Source: Morinoia aosen
Taxonomy: Eukaryota > Arthropoda > Malacostraca > Amphipoda > Talitridae
Assembly: GCA_030386875.1 (NCBI GenBank)
Contig: CM059567.1
Coordinates: forward strand, 79,167,130-79,231,129
Direction of reading: 5' to 3'
DNA length: 64,000 nucleotides
In this document: piece by piece, positions 1 through 9,328 of the stretch
Layout: the number at the start of each line of letters is the position of its first letter
Numbering within the stretch: the stretch's first letter is position 1
Program-made: the position numbers and the translations under genes
Notes under the pieces: model-generated
Databases searched by the model: none
What the model saw: the letters and a program-made list of their open reading frames with translations, nothing else
Told to the model about the DNA's origin: nothing

Positions 1-2
1 AC

Positions 3-2858
3 AAGACGATTAGTGCAGACGAGATGGATATTGGCCATGTGAAAGGAGTGAAATACAAAATTTTGCTGAGTGATTACAGGCCAATTCAAACGAAAGGGTG
101 GCGTATTCCATACTCCAGCCAAGAAATTATTGATAAAAAGGTCTCGGAGATGATCGAAGGTGGAATTGTGCAAGAGAGTACAAGTGCTTGGAAAAACCCG
201 CTCGTACTCGTAAAGAAGCCAGGAGGAGGCCACAGAGTTTGCCTTGATTTGCGAGCTGTAAACATGCGGGTGATAAACGAACATTATCCGATTCCACACA
301 TTGTGGGGACACTGGAGGAGGTGGCTGGCAAAGAATACTATTCCATTGTCGATGCAAAATCGGCCTTCCATCAAATTGAGCTAGATGAAGAAAGTAAGCA
401 GTACACGGCATTTCAGACTCGACAAGGCAACTTCGAGTTCTCTAGGCTACCTATGGGACTTAAGTGCTCAACATCAGTGTACCAGAGAGTGATTTGTCAT
501 GTTCTGAAAAGGCAACTTGGAAAATTCGCCGCTATTTACTTGGACGACGTGTGCGTTAACTCTATGACTTTTGAGAGTCACCTAGAAAATTTAAGGGAAG
601 TGTTGCACGAGTTTCAATGTGCCGGAGTAAAAATAGGCTTGGACAAGTGCAAATTTGCACAGAAACAAGTAAAGTACCTAGGATGTTACATCAGTCGTGA
701 GGGACTTATTCCAGACCCCAAAAACGTGGAGGCAATGCAGAGTTACCCTAGGCCGACTACCGCACGTAAAGTGCGCTCGTTCGTGGCAGCGCTTAATTTC
801 TACCGGCGCTTCATTCCGCACTTTGCCACAACAGCTGCACCCCTTAATGCGCTGACTAAAAAGGGGGCAAGATTCCAGTGGAAGGAAGAACACGAACAGG
901 CCTTCTGCAAACTTAAGCAGCTCATGATAGAAGCTCCAGTTCTGAAGAAGCCTTCTCTAAATGAGACGTATTACTTGAGCTGTGATGCCTCGAATGAGGG
1001 CTCGGGCGCGGTCCTTGCACAGAAATGTGATGGTAAGGAACAACCGATTGGATACTTCAGCAAAAGATTCAATGATGCTGAAAAACGTTATTCAATTACG
1101 GAGCGGGAAGGATTAGCAGTGGTCGCCGCTGTAAATCACTTTTCACCTTACCTGTACGGTAATAAATTCGTTGTAATTACTGATCACACGGCTCTCAAAT
1201 ATTTGTTCAAAGGTAAAAATACCAAGAACAACAGAATTATGAGATGGGCCCTAACACTCTCTCAATATGATTTTGAGGTGATTTATCGGCCAGGAACTCA
1301 GAACGTGGTGCCCGACGCATTGTCGAGAAATATTGCGAACGACAACGAAGAAGAAAATCCAGACGACGAAGCACCTAAAACAGTGTTCGTCACGACGATG
1401 ATAAATGAAGCGCTCAATGTACAAGAGGCGGAAGGTAGTTTGCAGAAAGAAAATGTGAGAGCAGAACAGTTGAAAGATCCCGTTTGGGGGCCAGTTCTGA
1501 GGTATCTTGAAGGTGACAAATTAGGGGACGCTCCAAGTCTCGCTCTAAAACCCGAGATCTTCACCGACGGAGGAATATTGTATTTCAGAAAGATACAACG
1601 AAAGCCTAATAGAACAAGGCACTTAATCGTTGTGCCAGACGCTCTGAGAGAAGCAGCGATAACGTTAGCGCATGATAGCACAATCGCTGCACACCAAGGT
1701 CGTGCTAAAACGTGGAAAAAGCTCATGGAATTTGGGTACTGGATTAACATGTCTCGCGACGTTAACAAATACATCGATTCGTGCATGCAATGCCAGAAAC
1801 GTAAGATCAACAATCGCATTTGTGTTAGCATGGGTTCATTCCCTGAAATTGACAAGCCTCTGGACAGAATAGGTGTTGATTTGATTGAAATGCCAGTCTC
1901 GAATGAGGGCCACAAATACATCTTAACCGTGGTTGATCACTTCAGTAGATATGTCGCTGCTTTCCCACTCAGAAGCAAGACAACTGAGGAAGTTACTCGA
2001 GCGTTAACTAAATTCGTAACCACGTATGGCCCTGCGAAAACGCTCGTCTCAGACAGAGGTACAGAGTTCACATCAACATTGTTCCGTAACGTGTGCGAAA
2101 GATTAAAAATAAAATACTACAACACATCAGCATATCATCCCCAATCAAACGGAATGACGGAACGTCAGAACAAGAACATCAAAACGGTTCTGTCTCACCT
2201 CGCAGCCAGCGATCAACCATCGTGGCATGATGCTTTGCCGTGGACATGCTTGGCACTGAACACAAGTTATCAAAGTGTTATTGAAGAAATACCGTATTAT
2301 TTATTTTTTGGTAGGGACGCTGAAATTCCTGTTGTTAACTGGCTGAAAAAACCTCGCATGGATTATTCTCTTGGGGACAATTACAGTGCCGAGGTGAGCG
2401 CCCGACTTCACAATGCGTTCAAAGTAGTGAAGGCCAAGTCCAAGGCTTCACACGACAAGTCGGTGCAAATGAAGGAAAGAGGTGTGAAAAACAACCAGGT
2501 GGAGAGCGGAGATATTGTTTTATTACACAATCCGACAGGAAAGGCCGAAGCTGCAAACGCGTGGCCTACCGACTGGTTAGGCCCCTATCGTGTCCTTGAA
2601 AGGAATGCCACAAATGCGACCATTAAAGCACTATATAGTAACCGACAAGAAAGGGTTCATTTGGATAGATTGAAAGTTGCTTTCCTACGGGGCGAGGCTT
2701 TTCCCGGCACGTCGGACGTCGCAGCTGAACCAGGGAATGGAAACGGATATGAAACTATTGAGAGAGAAGATGAAGACCTGAGGACAGAGAACCACGTAAG
2801 CGCGAGAGCTGCGTTCAAGGAGCGGCGAAGCTACAATTTGCGTTCAAGGTGCAGGTGA
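3..2858 (+). CDS. pol: Gypsy Pol polyprotein, 5'-truncated by window edge (RT, RNase H, integrase)
   Basis: The frame is open from position 3; the first methionine (position 24) is internal, because the second copy reads through here from protease. Numbering from that methionine: reverse transcriptase is about residues 30-230, with LPMG near 142 and the catalytic YLDD box at 172-175. RNase H is about 310-435, with acidic residues D321, E360 and D387. The integrase zinc finger is H550, H557, C587, C590, and the integrase core has D619, D677 and E713 with the family's 35-residue D-E spacing. A GPY/F-type module (WLGPYR near 851) follows. The protein copies element RNA into DNA and inserts it in the nucleus. 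All catalytic residues are present and there is no frameshift. It is very similar to the Pol encoded at 56972-60694, with scattered substitutions concentrated in the linker between RNase H and integrase. Confidence 0.95.
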   Translation, partial: KTISADEMDIGHVKGVKYKILLSDYRPIQTKGWRIPYSSQEIIDKKVSEMIEGGIVQESTSAWKNPLVLVKKPGGGHRVCLDLRAVNMRVINEHYPIPHIVGTLEEVAGKEYYSIVDAKSAFHQIELDEESKQYTAFQTRQGNFEFSRLPMGLKCSTSVYQRVICHVLKRQLGKFAAIYLDDVCVNSMTFESHLENLREVLHEFQCAGVKIGLDKCKFAQKQVKYLGCYISREGLIPDPKNVEAMQSYPRPTTARKVRSFVAALNFYRRFIPHFATTAAPLNALTKKGARFQWKEEHEQAFCKLKQLMIEAPVLKKPSLNETYYLSCDASNEGSGAVLAQKCDGKEQPIGYFSKRFNDAEKRYSITEREGLAVVAAVNHFSPYLYGNKFVVITDHTALKYLFKGKNTKNNRIMRWALTLSQYDFEVIYRPGTQNVVPDALSRNIANDNEEENPDDEAPKTVFVTTMINEALNVQEAEGSLQKENVRAEQLKDPVWGPVLRYLEGDKLGDAPSLALKPEIFTDGGILYFRKIQRKPNRTRHLIVVPDALREAAITLAHDSTIAAHQGRAKTWKKLMEFGYWINMSRDVNKYIDSCMQCQKRKINNRICVSMGSFPEIDKPLDRIGVDLIEMPVSNEGHKYILTVVDHFSRYVAAFPLRSKTTEEVTRALTKFVTTYGPAKTLVSDRGTEFTSTLFRNVCERLKIKYYNTSAYHPQSNGMTERQNKNIKTVLSHLAASDQPSWHDALPWTCLALNTSYQSVIEEIPYYLFFGRDAEIPVVNWLKKPRMDYSLGDNYSAEVSARLHNAFKVVKAKSKASHDKSVQMKERGVKNNQVESGDIVLLHNPTGKAEAANAWPTDWLGPYRVLERNATNATIKALYSNRQERVHLDRLKVAFLRGEAFPGTSDVAAEPGNGNGYETIEREDEDLRTENHVSARAAFKERRSYNLRSRCR

Positions 2859-5421
2859 ATTGCCACTTGAAAGCGAGCTGCAGTGGACTGAGATCATGCG
2901 TCACCTTAACTTTGTGAAATGTGTTCTTGTGCGTTCAAGTTTAGCAGAGCTCTTACGTAGGAGTGAGTTTTCTGCGCTGTATTGCTTTAATTTAAATGTG
3001 TTCTTTAGTAGAATTGTGCTATTCTAGTTGTGAATTAAAGGTAGTCTCACTCACTAAGAGTGAGATGCTTCGTGCAGTAGGGAGATGTTCTGGGTTATGT
3101 CACTCCAATTTCCTTTGCTCACAAGAAATCTAGTGCATAACGAGACCCTTGTTAGAGTGATTGAATCTTACCCTATGCTTAGTGCTCATTTTCCTTCTTG
3201 CTAAGTAAAGGGAAATCGAGCGTTTCATTTAGGTTAATGTTCGTGTGTTTCGCAAGAGGAGTACTTAGTTTCCTTTGTAGTATGCTCATATATTTCCTCG
3301 CCAGCATTCCGTAAAGCGAAATAACTTGAGTGAATTAACTAGTTTAGTCTGAAGTTCTTAGGCTGAGGCTATCTCAGGCTTGCTAATTTTATCGACACCT
3401 TTAGAACGTTCATTTTCGTATCGGGGAAAATATGTTTAGCGTCAGATTAAAGTTGCGGATATTTCGTGCTGTAGCGTTGAATTTTCTGACTTTGTGTCTC
3501 TCTCTTGCCCTGAAAGAATATCGTAAACACGTTATTCCGGAAGGAATTAGTATCATCTTACTCTGTAGTGTAGAACATTGCTTTCAGACTTAAGGAATTA
3601 ATTTCTTGGTAGATTAGCGTAGTATGTACTTCAGCACAAAACAGGCCAGATCAACTACATAACACGAATGCGTCTCGTATAAGCAGCAAATTCAGGAAGA
3701 ATCACGTGGAATATAAGTAATCATTTACAAGAACAACGAACAGACAACAACTGTACGACATAGGGGATTTAATCGAACTTGTATTGGAAGTATTTAATTG
3801 TAGAACAAACGCTAACGTTGCATTGGGAAACGTGGGAGATGTGTGGACGGCTGGAAATTGTGCACCATGTTCTGAAGAGTGCGGAGAGCACAAGTAATTA
3901 GCTCAGAGCCGCTTGCGGTAGAGCTGCAGCCAGAGATTGCGCACCATGTTCAGAAGAATGCGGAGAACACCAGTGATTGCTTAACTCGCCCGTGGTCAGG
4001 CTGTGAAGAGGACATCGTTAGCGAACGGCCGAGCCAGGAAGAATTTCTTGACTAATTAGCAGCACTCGACACTTCGAAGTGGAAAGCACCACAGAACGCC
4101 GCAGTACCAGGATGAGGAAGGAAGGAAGAGAATACGAAAATAAAGCAGATAATGTTCTAGGGCGCCGTAATGTAATAGTGTTCAAAAATGCTTTTATAAA
4201 TGGGTACCCATATGAACCAATAACAAGGCTTTTATATTATTGAGTATTAAATTTAACTTGATTTATTTGGAATTTGCATTGTGACATGAACGCTTAGAAA
4301 GGCATTCCTGAAACTCGCATGCAAGTTCCCTGTGAATTTTTTTACTAGGCAAACGATCACATTGGAATATTGAAGCCGCATGTTAGGCATCTCTATTCAT
4401 ACGTGAAATAAAAAAAAAAAAATTTTAATAGAGATTCCGTCGGATAGCCTTTGAATGATGCGTACGATCTTCGAAGAATATTAACCCACGGAATTCTCGC
4501 ATAAATAAGAGTGTTCATCCGGAGAAAATAAAACATTATCTAGTGTCTACCAGATTCCACGTCGACGTCAAGGAATACTGAGATGGATTCTACAGGATAC
4601 CAGTGTGCACTACGCAGGATTGTGACTCGGAATACTTCAGGATTACTTCGTGGAATTCGGAACCCTGTCGCGAAGGGAGACCATATTAAATGAAATGTAT
4701 CGACGATTCGACTCGTATTTTCCTCCAGATCAATATAACTTACTGACGTATCGATTTGTCTGATCAACGAAGCGACGTTCATGAGTAATCTGGCGATTAA
4801 AAAACTGAGTTGGATAAACGTCATAAAATATATGTGAAATATTGCACTTAACATGATTTGGTGGTAATTTGAATCGTAATAATGATCCATCTTGCAGAAC
4901 GCAATCGTGTAGTAATGTGGTGTATAGAAATTTTATACGAGTCTGCATATTGGGCCCGCAATACTGCCTCCTGAAATTAAGTACTCATCTTCAACGCGCG
5001 TGGGAAGCTATTGATATGCCAGAAGAGAGGCATGGAAGAAGAGCAAATTCGTCAGCCATACCAGAGGAGTGAACATCGAACCGTCAACAACAGCGTGAAG
5101 GATTTGGACAACGGAATACGCAAGCGTAAATTGAAAGCTACGAGACATAAAGCCATCAATACTGTAGGATGTTTGAGAATGTAGGGGATGTAACCGTAAT
5201 ACTTGGTGAATGTTATTAGGGGTGAACACGCAAAAGATTTATGACATACTTCAATTCGGTGCAACACAACACAATGTATCAGGCCGTGCTAATTGTAATG
5301 AATAGGATTATTAATTGTAACGAAGCTTGTTTCTGCGGAATTAATTTTAGAATGTAATAGGCTTAAGTAGAAGTTACCATGTGTGTCTTATGTTGGCTTC
5401 AGACTGCAGTGATCAATATTC
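2859..5421 (+). other. Long non-coding 3' region between pol and LTR (left copy)
   Basis: About 2.6 kb lies between the Pol stop and the LTR, where envelope-bearing relatives carry env. I see no sense-strand frame that looks like an envelope protein (no signal peptide, furin site or membrane anchor). The region aligns with 54444-56971 of the second copy in patches, for example about 4380-5010, where identity is high, and weakly elsewhere. A partial 79-bp tandem duplication lies at about 3852-3980. The small reading frames here are not preserved in the second copy. Confidence 0.75.
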
Positions 5422-5456
5422 AATAAATAGCTGAAAGCTAATTAAAAAAAAAAAAT
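5422..5456 (+). promoter_or_regulatory. AATAAA signal plus A-run just before the LTR (polypurine-tract position)
   Basis: AATAAA at 5422-5427 is followed 16 nt later by a run of 12 A (5444-5455), and the LTR starts at 5457. The A-run sits where the plus-strand primer (polypurine tract) should be. The same arrangement, with a shorter A-run, occurs in the second copy near 54444-54474. The priming role is inferred from position only. Confidence 0.55.
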
Positions 5457-7218
5457 TGTCAGGCCAATTTTTTTTTTTACTCTAGGAGGGCCGTCCTGTC
5501 GAGAATATGTTCAGAATGATCAAATTTTGCGAATTAAAAATGAAAACTCTTGTAAGTGTGTGTAATGTAACAAATTTGTGCTTACGTAAAAAGTTGTGTC
5601 TTGAAATGTCTCAGATAATCCCAGCAGCCAGAGGGGTCGCTTCAACATGAATGTTTTATGTCGCTTCAACATGTATGTTTTTACGCCTGTATGTTTTCTT
5701 TCAACTCAGCAATGTTAGGAGGCTGTGATAAGGTGCGAGAGCCAAACGATGTATGTTTACAGTGTGTCTTGTTTCTGGAGGGGCCTATGTTGTGGTTATG
5801 CGAGCGAGCCTTGGGAAACTTGATACGGTCGAAAAACGCCTACCCAAGCGCGAACAAAGTCGCCTTGTAGTCAAAGATAAATCGAGACACTCAGACCGAG
5901 AGAGTCGGCAAACCAACGGTCGGTTCGAAGGAGCTGAGCGTGAGAAGAAAAATGATGCTAAGAAAGAAATAAAGGCAAGCGGCGGCACTACCAATTAGAA
6001 AAGAGGTAGGCGGGCACTCCGAGGCTCCTAAGATTCTCATAGGCCGAAGGTGAGAGTTCTCAACCCTCGAAGAGAATGCGCCAGGGCTCAAGGCGTCGGA
6101 GGAACAATGGACAGTTCGACCGGCGTAACCGTAACGTGAGGTGCAACCAAGAAACGCGGGTGTGTTCACAATAACAAGCGTGCTTAATGCAATAATAAGA
6201 AAAGTGGCTATATTGAAAATTATACTAAGTTTCACGCTATAATGTAATCCAGAAAGTAACACATTCTCGTTTCACTTGCAGAAATTTTACGTGTTCCCGT
6301 CACCACGTTCACAAAGGGGAAATTTATCAAAACATAACCCACCGTGGGAGTTATTGATGGAACATGGAGATGCTGCACTAGAAGGGAGGGTAAGAGATGC
6401 ATTTAAAAAAAAAAAAAAAAGAAAAGAGTAAAGATAGTGTTGAGATAAATATTGCGATAATTCATTGTCATTCACACACTGATGCGCTTAAAAAGTAACA
6501 AGTTAAATTTTTATCTTTGACAGGCGGGACGGTAATTCAGTCATACATCTGAGGATTGATCAGCTCGAATGAAGGGAATCGACGTGTGAACATGCTGAAA
6601 CGTAATGAGCAAGATGACGTCATCACTAGACATTTCCTGAACAGTGCACAAGACAGGCCTTTGAACTGAAGCGAGTCGCGGACGAATTTTGTGGTTGAAG
6701 TGACCTTCGCCTACTGGGCTGCTGGGGGCGCTGAGACATTGTAGGCATTATTTGTGTTGTGTTTGGATGCATAAGCAATCTGCGGTTAAAGGCTGGCCAG
6801 CCAAATTTCTGTGTAATTATGTGCAGTAGGTCATTTGACGTATGCTATTTGCTTTCATTACTTAATTGGAATTGTTCCTAACACCAATCATTGTGTGTGC
6901 GCTCATTGATGTTTGTATCACGTATAGCTGGGAATTATAAATGTTAAGCATAATTCACCCTGTGTATCATGCCCCACGATATTAGAAGCAATCGATCGTA
7001 ATGCAACGGAGGCGCCCAGAAAATGCGCTGCGTAAGTGGGTCAGCGATCCCCGGTGAGTACCTTTATTTTAGTATATGTGCTGTAATTGCCGATGATAAT
7101 TCATTTAATTTGTGTTGTGTATATAGCCTGGAGGTGTGCCATTCCTCTATTCCGAGAACCTGATCTTCTTGTTAATGAATTGTTAACAAGGAGGTGAAGG
7201 GTAACATTTCTCGTGACA
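5457..7218 (+). repeat. 3' LTR of left Gypsy copy (1762 bp)
   Basis: The LTR begins TGTCAGGCC and ends CTCGTGACA, giving TGTCA/TGACA ends. The first ~120 bp and the last ~685 bp (from about 6533) align closely with the LTR of the second copy. The middle, about 5580-6532, does not align with it. A good splice-donor match (CCGGTGAGTA, GT at 7054-7055) and a small stem (TTGTTAA...TTAACAA near 7170-7190) near the 3' end are conserved in both copies. A 20-bp direct duplication beginning gtcgcttcaaca occurs near 5636-5680. Confidence 0.88.
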
Positions 7219-9025
7219 CTCCTGAATGCGCTCCAATGTTATTTCAATTGCTAATGTAGTTGAAATAATACTTAAAATTAACAATTACAATCGTTTAATT
7301 ACAATCGAATTTTAGTTTGATTTTTACATGAAAAATAATGTTACGTAAATGACCTATATTTTCACCTTCCACGGGCACTTTGTAAAGCATTTTCCATGAC
7401 AGTTCTTAGCATCTGAGGCTGCATGGAGTGAATTTCCTCCTGTATTTTTACTTTATGTTGTGCTATAGTTCGAGGTTTATTTGCGTTCACTTTTTCTTGT
7501 ATGCACGAATAAAATTTAAAAACATATCTCTACACTAAGTTCCAGTAATTGAACGTTTATTTACAAATAAAATTCATTTGTCTTCACTTTCTCTTCGGTA
7601 GTGAATTTATTCATATTTGAATTTCTAGCGATATAAGTTTATAATTCTGAAAAGAAAAAGAAAAATTAATTTGTTAAAAAAAACATAGTTAACTTTAAAA
7701 CGGTGAACTGACTTATGTGCCCCCTTTTACTTTATGCATTTGGATACAAACGTTCGCCTCTCTCTTCGAAAACCATTATAAGAAAATAATTCACAAGACA
7801 TAACTGTGAAGTATTTTATAAAAATTTTAGGAACTTGTGTATGCAAAGAGTTCAAGTTAAAGCTGTGTTTTAAAAGTTTTTGAGTTCCTGGTAAATGCTT
7901 GAGAATCAGATGTAGTGGTAGAACAGAGAAGTATCACAATTTTCCCTTAGACAAGTGCACAGAAGTCTGACTGGTAAGCTCCTCGAGGAGACATGGCGCT
8001 CTTCGCTCAGGGCTGACCTAAGCAGCGTCCTAACTAAATCATCTGACGGTTTATGACAGATTCTGTTGATGGTTCCGATGCTCAATTGTTCCAACCTTCC
8101 TATTATTTGACTAATACGTCACGCTGCTCACTAACTCGCCTGAAATGTAGATAAGGGGCCTACCTCATGAACACTTTTAATGGTTTCATTCTCTTACATA
8201 AACACTTTCATTAATCTCGTTTATGAATTTCTTGAAACAGGTTATCAAAAACTAGATGCATACAGCTTGTCATCGTTTTTTAGGAATTTTTAGATCGACG
8301 TTCATCGGTTGCTCAAGATCTATGCCTGAATGAAAACTGTGGAAATACATCGGCGCGTGTTGAGCGTTCCGTGTCGAAGTTAATTGAAGGAATGACGCTA
8401 CAAAAGTAAAATGAGGATGTGATGAAAGGTGGAAGATACGTACACAGGCCTAGACACTATCCTTGAGATTATGTTTCTGGCTTCTCAACGCCTCTATATG
8501 AGTTACAATAAATAGAGATTAAGAAATACAATAACTTATGTCGAACAGAAAGAAACTTGGTGAAGCTGTACGTGATGCTTCGAAACAAAAAAGTGCTAAG
8601 AAAATGTATAGTATCTTCTAAAAGACTAACGAATATGAGTGTAAATAAAATATTGTTCCGTATGTATGCAAAACATGTAAAATATGCGGTGCATGTACAG
8701 TATGTAAAATACATTTGTAAAATATCTGGTGTATGTTATATTAATGTATTTTCTCAGAATAGTAGTATTTACTCTTGATTCAAGCTAGTATTCACTTCTT
8801 ATGGTTTGTCTGCGAATTAAGGACCTTTATATTGAGAAATGTTTAAAATTAGATTTTTCATCAATTTTTCGTTACATTTTGTCTATCAAACTTTTGGGAA
8901 ACAAATGATTTTTCTTTCCTATCTTTACTTTCAGTATAGTTTGGATTTTAATAAATTAATTAATTTTACTGCGTTCCTTTTAGGGGGATTTCATGAATAC
9001 AAAAACTCAGAATAAGCCAACATTA
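7219..9025. other. AT-rich intergenic or intronic DNA, no gene seen
   Basis: There is no convincing coding region, RNA gene or recognisable transposon. Several 60-80 codon frames occur (for example 7906-8094 minus), but none has a recognisable domain or splice context. It could be intron or 5' flank of the kainate receptor gene. Confidence 0.5.
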
Positions 9026-9328
9026 TACAGCGTGTCTCAGAACAAGAGGTACAAACTTGCACACCAATTTGAAAATAGCCAAACAAACACTTTTTCTTCC
9101 ATAAAATTTTCTGAAAAAAATTTGGGTTTTTGAGGTATCAGCTGCTCATTGTTTTAAAGGATAAAATTTAACTACACAATTAAATTTCATCCTTCAAAAC
9201 AATAAACAGCTAATATTTCAAGAAAATTATGAAAATTTGTCCGAAAATTTCGGAGAAGAAAAAGTTTTTTTTTTGCCATTTGCTACTTGGTGTTCAATTT
9301 TCTACCTTTTGTTCTAAAACACCCTGTA
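9026..9328. mobile_element. Palindromic MITE with TA target duplication (Tc1/mariner-like)
   Basis: The element 9028-9326 (299 bp) is flanked by TA on both sides. Its ends are inverted: the left end reads cagcgtgtctcagaacaa and the right end read backwards is cagggtgttttagaacaa. The inversion continues inward almost to the centre near 9176 (for example aaaggataaaattta against taaatttcatcctt), so the whole element can fold into one hairpin. It has no coding capacity. The TA duplication and size fit a non-autonomous Tc1/mariner-type element. Confidence 0.8.

Larger units (their letters stand above)
1..7218 (+). mobile_element. Gypsy-type LTR retrotransposon, left copy, 5' part off-window
   Basis: The window opens inside an open Pol frame (reverse transcriptase, RNase H, integrase), followed by 2.6 kb without a convincing gene and a 1762 bp LTR. 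The LTR starts TGTCA at 5457 and ends TGACA at 7218, so the ends form the short inverted repeat typical of LTRs. LTR position was set by comparison with the second copy at 52318-64000, whose LTR ends are the same. Gag, protease and the 5' LTR lie before position 1. The Pol frame has no stop codon, so this copy is also young. The bases after 7218 (ctcct) would be the target duplication, but the matching 5' flank is not visible. The family is a Ty3/Gypsy lineage without a recognisable envelope gene. Confidence 0.93.

Noticed and set aside
4540-4890. Antisense frame in the left Gypsy copy shared with 54958-55251 in the right copy
   Set aside because: Over the shared stretch six of the seven substitutions I can see alter the amino acid, so there is no protein-level constraint. 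The similarity is that of the DNA patch.
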